Below, piece after piece: positions 25,245-32,508 of a DNA stretch of 38,150 nucleotides. Within the stretch, counting starts at the first letter, position 1. Each line of letters begins with the position of its first letter. The position numbers were made by a program, and so were the translations under genes. The DNA comes from Chthonomonas sp. UBA2391. Its GTDB lineage: Bacteria; Armatimonadota; Fimbriimonadia; Fimbriimonadales; Fimbriimonadaceae. Below the pieces are notes generated by a model. The model did no database searches, was not told the origin of the DNA, and saw only the letters and a program-made list of their open reading frames with translations. Where the stretch lies: positions 1-38,150 of the forward strand of contig DDSL01000022.1 of NCBI GenBank assembly GCA_002343825.1. The letters run 5' to 3'.

Positions 25245-25289
25245 GGGTTAGGGGTTAGGGATTAGGGATTAGGGATTAGGGATTAGGGG
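25241..25289 (+). repeat. Array of seven 7-bp TTAGGGR repeats
   Basis: Seven units in perfect phase: two TTAGGGG, four TTAGGGA and one TTAGGGG. The stop codon of natB (25242-25244) is inside the first unit. The plus strand carries seven GGG runs separated by four bases, so a G-quadruplex is possible. The following 84 bp (25290-25373) to the end of the GNAT gene show no gene or hairpin that I can see. Heptamer arrays of this kind recall the STRR elements of cyanobacteria. Confidence 0.9.
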
Positions 25290-25373
25290 CTCCGGTTAAC
25301 CTCCATGAACATCTCCTTAGCCTCTAGAAACCTACCCAACTGCTTCCCTATCGCCCCACACCCGCTCCGCACG

Positions 25374-25907
25374 CTAACGTAGCTTCAGGCGGAGTCCGAA
25401 CTCGGGGCTTTGGTCGGGGTCGCGGCAGATTCTGTCCCCCACGACCTCGGCTCCGAGCTTCTGATAGAGCTGGTGGGCTTGAGCGAACCGCTTATCCGAC
25501 CATATCTCCATCTGTCGACAGCCGCGGGCATGGGCCTCGGCGATGATATGCCGAAAGAGCGCAAGCCCCGCCCCCAGCCGTCGGGCATCCGGGTGCACGT
25601 ATAGCCGTTCGAGCGAGCAATCACAGCCGACGATCCGCGGATAATCGTCGATGCTCGTGAGCTCTCCTGATCCAGGGATCGCTTCGGGAAAGACGTGTAG
25701 CGCCCCCGTTCCGATGGGGCGGCCCTCGTACTCGGCCAGCCAAAAGCCATGCGGCGCGGAGAAGTGGGCGGCTAGGTCATAGAGATCGGCGTGATACTCA
25801 TCCGCGTCCCAAGTAAAGCCGTATTCGTGATAAACGGCGGCGACAATGGCCACGGCATGAACTTCGTCACCGAGCTCGAAAGGGCGTAGGCTGAGCACAG
25901 AAACCAT
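25374..25907 (-). CDS. GNAT-family N-acetyltransferase
   Basis: The 177-residue protein has the GNAT acetyl-CoA core: strand 4 with LERLYVHPDARRLGAGLALFRHIIAEAHARG, the R/Q-x-x-G-x-G/A loop (RRLGAG), then CRQMEIWSDKRFAQAHQLYQKLGAEVVGD. The pattern YQKLGAEV is the usual end of this fold. Such enzymes acetylate amines; the substrate cannot be told. The start is uncertain. The ATG at 25907 overlaps the only -10 candidate (TACAAT, 25906-25911), whereas GTG at 25898 lies 7 nt after it and would fit a leaderless message. The divergent MDR gene begins 15 bp away. Confidence 0.87.
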   Translation of the reverse strand: MVSVLSLRPFELGDEVHAVAIVAAVYHEYGFTWDADEYHADLYDLAAHFSAPHGFWLAEYEGRPIGTGALHVFPEAIPGSGELTSIDDYPRIVGCDCSLERLYVHPDARRLGAGLALFRHIIAEAHARGCRQMEIWSDKRFAQAHQLYQKLGAEVVGDRICRDPDQSPEFGLRLKLR

Positions 25908-25915
25908 TGTAGACT
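25906..25915. promoter_or_regulatory. Overlapping divergent -10 boxes between the GNAT and MDR genes
   Basis: The 10-bp stretch ATTGTAGACT contains TACAAT on the minus strand (25906-25911) and TAGACT on the plus strand (25910-25915). Each lies 7 nt before a start codon (GTG 25898 on minus, ATG 25923 on plus). The two genes are only 15 bp apart, so both -35 regions must lie inside the other gene. Confidence 0.45.
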
Positions 25916-25922
25916 CCGAAGG

Positions 25923-26882
25923 ATGCCGCAGAGCCGCGCGATTGTCTTTCTAGGGCCTAAGCAAGTCGAGGTGCTTCCCGTCGAGATTCCGGCACCGGGC
26001 CCGGGTCAGCTCTTGGTCCGAACCGAGCTCTCCCAGATCAGCGCCGGGACCGAGATGCGTTGCCTGCGCGGCGACCAGCCCGGCCTGACGAATTGGGGGT
26101 TTATCCCTGGCTATATCGCGACCGGCGAGGTCGTGGCGGTAGGCCCTGATTGTCACACCCCCATCGGCACACGCGTCACCCATGGAGGAACCGTTGCTTC
26201 GGATCGTCCCCGGCTCTGGGGAGGGCAATCGGGCTTGGCCTTGGTGACCGAAAAGGACGCGGTGTCGACTGGCTCTGTGGCTCTTGACCGGATCGGGATC
26301 TGCCATCTTGGGGCGATCGCTCGGCGGGGAGTTCTGGCGTGTGGCAATGTCGAGGGCCAACGGGTCGCGGTGATTGGGCTCGGCCCAATCGGCCAGTGGA
26401 GCGCCCGGCTCTTTGCGGCGGCCGGGGCGCAAGTGACCGGATGTGACCTCGACCCTAGGCGTCGGTCGGCCTTGGAACGGGACGGAATCTCTACCCAGAT
26501 CGACCCGGATCCCGATTTTGAGATTGTGGTTGAGGCGACTGGCAACCCAGCCGGACCTCGGTGGGCCCTGGAATGGCTGCGGCCGGTGGGTTGGGATGCG
26601 GTCCCCGCCCCTGGCGCCCGGCAGATCGTGATCCAAGCCAGTTACCCAGGAGATTTTGCCCTCCCGTACCAAGAGGCCTTCAGCTTTGAAGCCCGGATCC
26701 ACCTGCCTCGACACCGAACGAACGAAGATCTGCGAGCGGTGATGGATTGGGTGGGTAAGGAAAGAGTTGCGACAGAGGGGATCGCGCCAACTGTCTTTCC
26801 CGTCGAGGAGGCTCCGGGCGTCTATCGCCGACTCCTGGAGGGTGATCCCGAACTGCTCTCGGTTGCCTTCGATTGGCGTTGA
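25923..26882 (+). CDS. Medium-chain dehydrogenase/reductase, SAGTE-type
   Basis: The 319-residue protein begins with a GroES-like half containing LSQISAGTEMRCLRGDQP and the Rossmann half RVAVIGLGPIGQWSARLFAAAGAQVTGCDLD (GxGxxG at ~154-159, acidic end at Asp177). It lacks the catalytic Cys-His zinc site of alcohol dehydrogenases. The ISAGTE motif is shared with BchC-like and bi-domain oxidoreductases that reduce or oxidise hydroxyl groups. NAD or NADP could be used; after the acidic residue comes RRR, which might favour NADP. It diverges from the GNAT gene and ends just before the terminator at 26888. The substrate is unknown. Confidence 0.85.
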   Translation: MPQSRAIVFLGPKQVEVLPVEIPAPGPGQLLVRTELSQISAGTEMRCLRGDQPGLTNWGFIPGYIATGEVVAVGPDCHTPIGTRVTHGGTVASDRPRLWGGQSGLALVTEKDAVSTGSVALDRIGICHLGAIARRGVLACGNVEGQRVAVIGLGPIGQWSARLFAAAGAQVTGCDLDPRRRSALERDGISTQIDPDPDFEIVVEATGNPAGPRWALEWLRPVGWDAVPAPGARQIVIQASYPGDFALPYQEAFSFEARIHLPRHRTNEDLRAVMDWVGKERVATEGIAPTVFPVEEAPGVYRRLLEGDPELLSVAFDWR

Positions 26883-26887
26883 TTCGG

Positions 26888-26922
26888 AAAAAGAAAAAGG
26901 GGCTACGGTTGCCCGTAGCCCC
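26888..26922 (-). terminator. Strong intrinsic terminator of the pilin-lipoprotein operon
   Basis: A perfect 10-bp stem, GGGGCTACGG-TTGC-CCGTAGCCCC (26899-26922), is followed on the minus strand by TTTTTCTTTTT (26888-26898). It lies 42 nt past the lipoprotein stop. On the plus strand there is no T-run after the stem, so termination there would be weaker. It is the clearest intrinsic terminator in the window. Confidence 0.9.
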
Positions 26923-26963
26923 GTGTCGAGGCTCCCTGGGTTAGTAGGGAGGGAAAGTTCTCG

Positions 26964-27152
26964 TTACTTTCCTTCACCCGCTGGCGGTGGGGTTTGTGGT
27001 GCACCACCCATGCTGGCCCCAGCTGGCCTCTCTTTCACCGGATTTTGGAAGGTTGCCTGTTCTTCTTTGCTTACCTCGGGCTTATCCCCTCCACAGCCGA
27101 CTGCGAGGATCAAGAGCGAGACGAGGAGCGTGAGGGAGAACCACTTTCTCAT
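26964..27152 (-). CDS. Small lipoprotein coupled to the pilin gene
   Basis: The 62-residue protein starts MRKWFSLTLLVSLLILAVGCGG with a lipobox (LAVGC, Cys20) for acylation by Lgt and cleavage by LspA. The remaining ~40 residues (DKPEVSKEEQATFQNPVKERP...QTPPPAGEGK) are polar and disordered, rich in Pro, Gly and Glu. Its ATG shares the ATGA overlap (27149-27152) with the stop of the pilin-like gene, so the two are translationally coupled. Function is unknown. In this kind of bacterium such small lipoproteins often follow pilin-like genes, which is recollection from the group rather than something shown here. Confidence 0.8.
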   Translation of the reverse strand: MRKWFSLTLLVSLLILAVGCGGDKPEVSKEEQATFQNPVKERPAGASMGGAPQTPPPAGEGK

Positions 27153-28000
27153 CGATAGGCATCCCACATGTTGTTTTCGGGTTGTTGAGTCAAGTGCGGG
27201 TTGGACTTGATCGGGTCCATGGCCTTGGCCGAACCGTCGGCCATCCCGAAGACCGCGATTCCGCCAAACGGAGCCGTGACCGAACCGACACGATTGTTGG
27301 TATTGATGACGAAAGTCCGCCCGTTGATGCCGACCCGATAAGGGTTGCCCGATCGAGACCCATCCGGAATCGCCTGGGGCCAACCGAGTCGGTCCCAATC
27401 AATGTTGTTGGTGATGATCAGTCCACTGCCAAAGGTGATCTGGCTACCGTGCCGCTGGGCAAAGGCGATCGTGCTGGACGGGTTGGTGACGGCGCTGTTG
27501 GAGGTCACGCCTCGGTTCATCCAACCGGTGACGCTTCCTCCGTCGGAACAGGTCTGGGTGCGAGTTTGCTCCATCCCCATCACGCCGCGGAGTACCCAGC
27601 CTTCTCCAGTAACGTTGGCGAGATATCCGTTGGTGGCAAAGGAGATGTTGATCCCGTTCGGGTGCGTTTGCAGCCATGCGGGCCAAGTGGCTTTGCTCTT
27701 GGGGTCCATGCTATCCCGCAGGATCTCAAGATTCTTGATGTAGGGTTGGGTATCCAGCGTCCATCCGCCATCCAGGGGTACCCACCAGCAGGCTCCCGAA
27801 CCCATCGGGAAGACATCGTTGCTGTCGTTCATGTACATCTGAACTCCGATCACGAGTTGCTTGGTGTGGGCGATGGCGGTGGCCTTTTTGGCCGCCGTCT
27901 TGGCTTGAGCGAAGACCGGGAATAGGATAGCTGCAAGGATCGCGATGATGGCGATGACGACTAGCAGTTCAATGAGCGTGAAGGCTCGGTTGTTTTTCAT
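27149..28000 (-). CDS. Type IV pilin-like protein (prepilin with N-terminal methylation site)
   Basis: The 283-residue protein starts MKNNRAFTLIELLVVIAIIAIL, the prepilin leader with a Phe at the mature +1 after RA. The usual glycine at -1 is replaced by Ala, with cleavage by a prepilin peptidase between Ala6 and Phe7. Glu at mature +5 (FTLIE) and the hydrophobic alpha1 stem (~8-30) are present, then the AKTAAKKATAIAHTKQ stretch. The globular domain has the DUF1559-like layout with repeated GxxxWM and small-residue patterns (e.g. CWWVPLDGGW, GRTFVINTNNRVG). These pilin-like proteins may form pseudopili or surface pili in type II or IV pilus systems. No assembly genes are nearby. The ATG has GAGGAAG upstream. 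Confidence 0.93.
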   Translation of the reverse strand: MKNNRAFTLIELLVVIAIIAILAAILFPVFAQAKTAAKKATAIAHTKQLVIGVQMYMNDSNDVFPMGSGACWWVPLDGGWTLDTQPYIKNLEILRDSMDPKSKATWPAWLQTHPNGINISFATNGYLANVTGEGWVLRGVMGMEQTRTQTCSDGGSVTGWMNRGVTSNSAVTNPSSTIAFAQRHGSQITFGSGLIITNNIDWDRLGWPQAIPDGSRSGNPYRVGINGRTFVINTNNRVGSVTAPFGGIAVFGMADGSAKAMDPIKSNPHLTQQPENNMWDAYR

Positions 28001-28127
28001 CTTTGATCACTTCCTCGTCGAATGATTGCTTTCATTATCCAGACCCGTCATCGGGCTGGGTTGTCTTTACGTTTCGACACGGCCTTCGGAGGTTCCTTTC
28101 GCCGGGTCAAGTGTCAAGACTATTCTC

Positions 28128-28156
28128 ATTATACGAAACGTTCACCAAAGAACCAA
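28128..28156 (-). promoter_or_regulatory. Promoter of the pilin-lipoprotein operon
   Basis: On the minus strand TTGGTT, a 17-bp spacer and a perfect TATAAT (28128-28133) form a good housekeeping promoter. Transcription would start near 28121, giving a leader of about 120 nt before the ATG at 28000. GAGGAAG serves as ribosome site. Confidence 0.65.
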
Positions 28157-28227
28157 TGGTCTGGCATAGAAAATTCGAACAATTTGAAGAAATTTCCCGT
28201 AGAGCGTGGGGTGTGTTTTGTATAGAT

Positions 28228-28249
28228 TAAGTTTTTTATCAAAAACTTA
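28228..28249. repeat. AT-rich 9-bp inverted repeat
   Basis: TAAGTTTTT-TATC-AAAAACTTA is a perfect inverted repeat with a 4-base centre. It could be an operator or a bidirectional hairpin. It lies about 95 bp upstream of the pilin promoter and about 145 bp upstream of the MFS gene. Confidence 0.75.
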
Positions 28250-28282
28250 TACGTAAAAGAATTGAATGCACGCTCCTCGTTG

Positions 28283-28299
28283 ATGCGATTGTATCGCAT
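28283..28299. repeat. ATGCGAT/ATCGCAT inverted repeat, likely operator
   Basis: ATGCGAT-TGT-ATCGCAT is a perfect 7-bp inverted repeat with 3-base centre, typical of a dimeric repressor site. A second ATCGCAT half-site begins at 28335, exactly 42 bp after the one at 28293, which puts both on the same DNA face. Confidence 0.6.
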
Positions 28300-28392
28300 G
28301 GCAGAGTTGGCAATTCGAAAACGATACAAAAAGCATCGCATTGATCCCTTCTGGTTGTTCTCAGTTGCAAGGATTGGCAATTTCCGCGCAAA

Positions 28393-29745
28393 ATGCGCCC
28401 CATGTCCGAGACTTCGCCGGCCGAGCTCCGTCGGGTGATCACCGCCAGTTCGGCGGGCACGCTGATCGAATGGTATGACTTCTACCTCTTTGGGGTCATG
28501 TCGACAGTGATCGCCCAGCACTTCTTCCCGCAAGGGAACGAGATGGCGGGCTACTTGAACACCCTAGCGACCTTTGCCGCTGGCTTCATTGTCCGCCCGT
28601 TTGGAGCCTTGGTGTTCGGCCGAGTCGGAGATTTGGTTGGGCGCAAGCATGCCTTTATGGTGACCCTTTTGATCATGGGGGTGGCCACGGTGGCGGTCGG
28701 ATTGATTCCCGATTACACCCAGATCGGAGTCTTGGCGCCGATTTTGTTGGTCTTCCTCCGTTTGCTCCAGGGTCTCGCGATGGGTGGTGAATATGGCGGA
28801 GCCGCGACGTATGTTGCCGAGCATTCCCCGGTTGGCCGTCGAGGTTTCTTCACCAGTTTCATCCAGACGACTGCCACGCTGGGCTTGCTGATGGCGCTGG
28901 CCGTGATCTTGGGCGTCCAGGGAGCGCTCGGCAAGGAGGCGTTTGAAGAATGGGGTTGGCGTATTCCGTTCCTGCTTTCAGCCATTCTGGTCGTGTTCGC
29001 GGTGCTGATTCGGTCGAAGCTGAGCGAATCTCCCCTCTTCTTGCGGATGAAGTCGGGCGGAAAAGCGGCCGTGAACCCTTTGAGCGAGAGCTTTATGAAC
29101 CCCGCGAATCGGCGGTTGGTCTTGATTGCGCTCTTTGGCGCCACAGCCGGTCAGGGGGTCATTTGGTACACGGGCCAGTTCTATGCCCACTCCTTCATGA
29201 TAAAGACCCTCAAGCTGGATCTGTTCACGGCGAGTTGGATCTTGGGGATTGCTCTCCTGCTCGCGACCCCGCTCTTTATCTTGTTTGGCCACCTCAGCGA
29301 CCGGATCGGCCGCAAGCCATTGATGATGGGCGGGCTGGTCTGCGGTTTGCTGTGCTACTGGCCGATCTATCGCGCGATGATGGCGGCGGGGGGCTATGAT
29401 CCCGCCAATCCGGGGACCCAGCTTTTTGCTGCCGACCCGAAGGCGCTGGTCTTCTTGATCTTCATTCAAGTGGTCTTTGTGGCGATGATTTATGGACCGA
29501 TCGCGGCGTTTCTGGTGGAGCTCTTCCCAGTCCAAATTCGCTACACCTCCATGTCTTTGCCCTACCACCTGGGTAATGGTGTTTTCGGTGGGCTCACTCC
29601 GTTTGTTGGGACCTATCTTGTGGCAAAAACGGGGAACCCCTACGCGGGGGTGCTCTACCCGATGGCGATCGCGCTCCTCACCCTGGTCGTGGGCGGGTTG
29701 CTCATCAAGGAATCCCCACCCGAAGAGGCTCTGGCCGAAGCCTAG
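28393..29745 (+). CDS. MFS transporter of the metabolite:H+ symporter (MHS) family
   Basis: The 450-residue protein has about 12 transmembrane helices. The N-terminal SSAGTLIEWYDFYLFG is the MHS hallmark (ProP, KgtP, ShiA). The loop 2-3 motif reads FGRVGDLVGRKHAF, and RLLQGLAMGGEYGGAATYVAEHSP follows, also typical. The second half repeats the MFS loop motif as GHLSDRIGRKPLMM. Relatives import carboxylates, betaine or shikimate with protons; the substrate here is unknown. An ATG 9 nt further in (28402) is a possible alternative start. Its stop TAG overlaps that of the convergent regulator by 4 nt (CTAG). The unusual upstream inverted repeats suggest regulation by a repressor. Confidence 0.93.
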   Translation: MRPMSETSPAELRRVITASSAGTLIEWYDFYLFGVMSTVIAQHFFPQGNEMAGYLNTLATFAAGFIVRPFGALVFGRVGDLVGRKHAFMVTLLIMGVATVAVGLIPDYTQIGVLAPILLVFLRLLQGLAMGGEYGGAATYVAEHSPVGRRGFFTSFIQTTATLGLLMALAVILGVQGALGKEAFEEWGWRIPFLLSAILVVFAVLIRSKLSESPLFLRMKSGGKAAVNPLSESFMNPANRRLVLIALFGATAGQGVIWYTGQFYAHSFMIKTLKLDLFTASWILGIALLLATPLFILFGHLSDRIGRKPLMMGGLVCGLLCYWPIYRAMMAAGGYDPANPGTQLFAADPKALVFLIFIQVVFVAMIYGPIAAFLVELFPVQIRYTSMSLPYHLGNGVFGGLTPFVGTYLVAKTGNPYAGVLYPMAIALLTLVVGGLLIKESPPEEALAEA

Positions 29746-32480
29746 GTACCAAGAGCAAGCCGGATTGCTTCTTGGACGTCGGCTACCTTCGTTTCTCCCG
29801 GCGGGAGGTCCGCCAGGGAAGTGGGGCAGTGCCAGCTCGGCTTCTCGTGGACATGGTGCCGCAAGCCCCGTGCGAGGGCTGAAAGTTGGTTCGCCCGGAT
29901 CGAGTCTCCCTGGGCGTGGGCAATAGCAGCGAAGCCGATCACGGCATGGAGAGCGTGGGTTGGCTGGTTGATATACTCGACGTGGAGTAGGGCCGACCTA
30001 TAACCCTCAATGGCGGGGTCCCATTTCTCCTGGATGAGGTCGATGTCCGCCACGGAGAGGTCGCAGGAAACGAGGCCCCAACGATCGCCGATCTCCCGAA
30101 ACCGGCGTTGGCAATCGAGATATTTGTCCCGGGCTTGATCGAATTGGGATCTCTTGTAGGTCACGTCGGCCAAGGCGAAGAGTGTCTGGGCTTCACCGCT
30201 GGGATCTTGAAGTTCGCAGAAAATCGCGTGAGCTCGGCTGAGATTCGCCTCTGCCTCGGTCAGCAAGTCGAGATCGGTCTCGACGAGGCCGAGATTGTTG
30301 AGGGTGGTGGCGGTTCCGAGGAGGTCACGGAATCGGCTGCGGAGAACAAGACACTCCAGAAAAAGGGTTCGGGCCGAATCAAGACGGTCTTGGTGCCAGT
30401 GGAGCAGTCCGAGATTGTTCAGCGAGGACATCAGGTCTTGTTCGTGGCCAGCTGCCCGGCGGACCTCGAGTGCCGCCTCGTGGGCTTTTTGGCTCTCTGG
30501 GAGCAGACCAAGTTCGCTCAACACCAAGCCAAGATTGCTCTGGATCGCAGCCCAGGTGCGAGAATCGGCTTCTCTTGAGGTCGGTGTGCTGGCGGTCTCT
30601 AGCCGAACTCGAGCAAGATCCAGATCACCTCTTTTCCAAGCAAAAATACCTAAAGAGGAGAGCAGCTTTGCGCTGAGCACCGATTCGCGGGGAACACCCT
30701 CGACAAGCTGAGTGAGGATGTCTTCGGCAATGCTCCAGAGGCCTCGGGTCCGCCAGAAGCGTGAGAGAGCGATCCCGAGTCTCGCGGCGAGTTCAGGCTC
30801 TTCTAGCCTAATCCCGAGGCGGATGCCTTCTCGCAGGTTCTCGTACTGCTGATCCAAAGTTTTGAGAAGACGGGATTGATCTCCTCCGAGGAAGAGCGCT
30901 TCTTGATCCTCGGCGAACTCAACCGTCCAACCCAACAATTGATGCTCGGCCGACTGTCGGTTGGACGGAGATTCTCCCAGGAGTTGGAGGGCGAAATCGC
31001 GCAGCGGTTTGAGGAACCGGACGGACTCTCCGTCCCAGCTCAAGAGAGAGTTTTGGTGGAGCGATTCCAGGCTTCGGTCGATGCCGACACGGTGAGGAAG
31101 AGCCGCCTCGGCTGCTTCCAGAAGGACGGGACCGGGAAACAGGGAAAGCGTTTTCCAGACCTCTTGGTCGAGGGGGTCGCAGAGATCGTAGCTCCACCGG
31201 ATGAGACTTTCTAGGTTCCTTTGGCGCTGGATCGAGGTTCGTCGGCCCGAGGATAGAAGGTCCGGAACGTCGGCTAGGCTTAGTTCAAGGTCAGCAAGAT
31301 CGGAAGTGCTCAACCGGGCGGCCGCGATTTCGAGGGCAAGGGGAAGACCATCAAGCCCCCGGCAGATTTGCCCGATTGCTTGCGAGTCTCCGGGCCGAAA
31401 CATGTACCCGACCAGCTCGGCCCGGGCGCGAAAGAGACGGACGGCAGCGGAGTCCTCACCCTCGACCTCGAGAGGATCCAGATAAATGACCTTTTCAAGT
31501 GAGAGTTCTAAGGGGGCGCGTGAGGTACAGACGACTTTGGCGTCGGGGCATCCAAAAAGTAAGGCGTCAACGGTGTTCGCCGCGGAATCGATGAGATGCT
31601 CGCAGTTATCGAAGACCAGGAGGATGGGCTTCCCAGCGGTTCGGTCGCGGAGCTGTTCGATCCAGGTTACTGTGGGGTGTTCGGGCAGTTCGAGAGTGCG
31701 GCGGATCTGAGGCTCAAGATCCTGCTCTGAAGAGAGATGACTCAGATCAATAAACCACGCTCCGGATGGGAAGCTCGCCATCCGCCGGTGGGCAAACTCA
31801 ACGGCGAGCCGAGTTTTGCCAGTCCCGCCCGCGCCAACAAGCGTGGTGCACCGGTGAGAAGACTGAGCTTGAACCAGCGCTGTAACTTGCGGGCCTCGCC
31901 CGACAAACGTAGTCCCAAAAGCGGGAAGGTTATTCGGCGGGAGTTCGATGCCCCTCAGAGGAGGGAATGACTCGGGTAGTCCGGGCAAGGCTAGCTGGTG
32001 GACCGGAATGAGCCCCTCTGCATCTTTGACCCGATGAACACCCAGATCGTGGAGCCAGTCGGAGCGAATTTCCTGGCTCGCGGCCTCCGAGACGAGCACC
32101 TGCCAGCCCCAGGCAAGACCCCGGAGTCGGGCGGTGAAGTTCACCTCGTTCCCATAAAAGTCGCTTTCGCGGAGTTCGCTTTCACCCAGGTGGATCGCCG
32201 CGCGGACCCTTAATTCAGCTGGAGTTTCCCATTTTTGAGCCCGGAGTTTTGGAAGCCAATCTCGCAAAAATTCGGCTGCCAGCTGGGCGGAAGGGACGGT
32301 GATAAAGTGAGAATCGCCTTCTCCTCGACTCCGGTGGCGGGTCCCGTTCACGGTTGATAAGGACTCATCAACCAAGCGATCCATGAGGGCCATGTCTGCT
32401 CGCATGGTTTCCTCATGATCCCGCCAGAGTTGGGTACTCCCTTCGACGTCAGTGAAGACGTATGCCCATCTTCCAATCAT
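29742..32480 (-). CDS. Class III cyclase / STAND NTPase / TPR fusion regulator
   Basis: The 912-residue protein has three parts. Residues 1-165 form a class III nucleotidyl cyclase domain: metal-binding Asp11 in FTDVEGST, Asp56 in GEGDSHF, and the catalytic Asn114 and Arg118 in YGNEVNFTARL, so it may be active. Residues ~190-480 form a STAND/NB-ARC-type NTPase with Walker A GAGGTGKT (216-223) and the typical LVFDNCEHLID and TSRAPLEL motifs. The rest is helical with TPR repeats (e.g. ESQKAHEAALEVRRAAG, SARTLFLECLVLRSRF, GEAQTLFALADVTYKRSQFDQARDKY). This resembles AfsR/LuxR-type sensor regulators but lacks a DNA-binding domain. It follows the aminotransferase gene by 28 nt and ends on the MFS stop. 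Confidence 0.88.
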   Translation of the reverse strand: MIGRWAYVFTDVEGSTQLWRDHEETMRADMALMDRLVDESLSTVNGTRHRSRGEGDSHFITVPSAQLAAEFLRDWLPKLRAQKWETPAELRVRAAIHLGESELRESDFYGNEVNFTARLRGLAWGWQVLVSEAASQEIRSDWLHDLGVHRVKDAEGLIPVHQLALPGLPESFPPLRGIELPPNNLPAFGTTFVGRGPQVTALVQAQSSHRCTTLVGAGGTGKTRLAVEFAHRRMASFPSGAWFIDLSHLSSEQDLEPQIRRTLELPEHPTVTWIEQLRDRTAGKPILLVFDNCEHLIDSAANTVDALLFGCPDAKVVCTSRAPLELSLEKVIYLDPLEVEGEDSAAVRLFRARAELVGYMFRPGDSQAIGQICRGLDGLPLALEIAAARLSTSDLADLELSLADVPDLLSSGRRTSIQRQRNLESLIRWSYDLCDPLDQEVWKTLSLFPGPVLLEAAEAALPHRVGIDRSLESLHQNSLLSWDGESVRFLKPLRDFALQLLGESPSNRQSAEHQLLGWTVEFAEDQEALFLGGDQSRLLKTLDQQYENLREGIRLGIRLEEPELAARLGIALSRFWRTRGLWSIAEDILTQLVEGVPRESVLSAKLLSSLGIFAWKRGDLDLARVRLETASTPTSREADSRTWAAIQSNLGLVLSELGLLPESQKAHEAALEVRRAAGHEQDLMSSLNNLGLLHWHQDRLDSARTLFLECLVLRSRFRDLLGTATTLNNLGLVETDLDLLTEAEANLSRAHAIFCELQDPSGEAQTLFALADVTYKRSQFDQARDKYLDCQRRFREIGDRWGLVSCDLSVADIDLIQEKWDPAIEGYRSALLHVEYINQPTHALHAVIGFAAIAHAQGDSIRANQLSALARGLRHHVHEKPSWHCPTSLADLPPGETKVADVQEAIRLALGT

Positions 32481-32508
32481 TACCGGGGCGGAAGTTACCC
32501 GTCCGCGA

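Larger units (their letters stand above)
28001..28392. other. AT-rich intergenic region between pilin and MFS genes
   Basis: About 390 bp without a supported gene, the AT-richest part of the window (mainly 28120-28390). It holds the pilin promoter, a 9-bp inverted repeat (28228-28249), a 7-bp inverted repeat (28283-28299) and a further ATCGCAT copy (28335-28341). A short open frame (28003-28230, plus) has no recognisable protein features. TTGTATCG (28289-28296) and CGATACAA (28322-28329) also form an inverted pair. Confidence 0.7.

Noticed and set aside
25241..25289. Resemblance of TTAGGGR units to eukaryotic telomere repeats
   Set aside because: The unit is 7 bp, sits between two bacterial genes and is far too short; a bacterial heptamer array is the simpler explanation.
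26899..26922. Perfect inverted repeat considered as an attachment or IS end
   Set aside because: It is followed by a T-rich run on the minus strand just past a stop codon, the standard layout of an intrinsic terminator; no direct repeats flank it.
28003..28230. 75-codon plus-strand open frame in the AT-rich spacer
   Set aside because: It has no ribosome site or recognisable motif and overlaps the pilin promoter; it more likely reflects low GC content.
29742..32480. Possible STAND (Avs-like) antiphage defence protein
   Set aside because: The N-terminal domain is a nucleotidyl cyclase rather than a typical Avs nuclease or protease effector, and the neighbours are metabolic or transport genes with no other defence genes.
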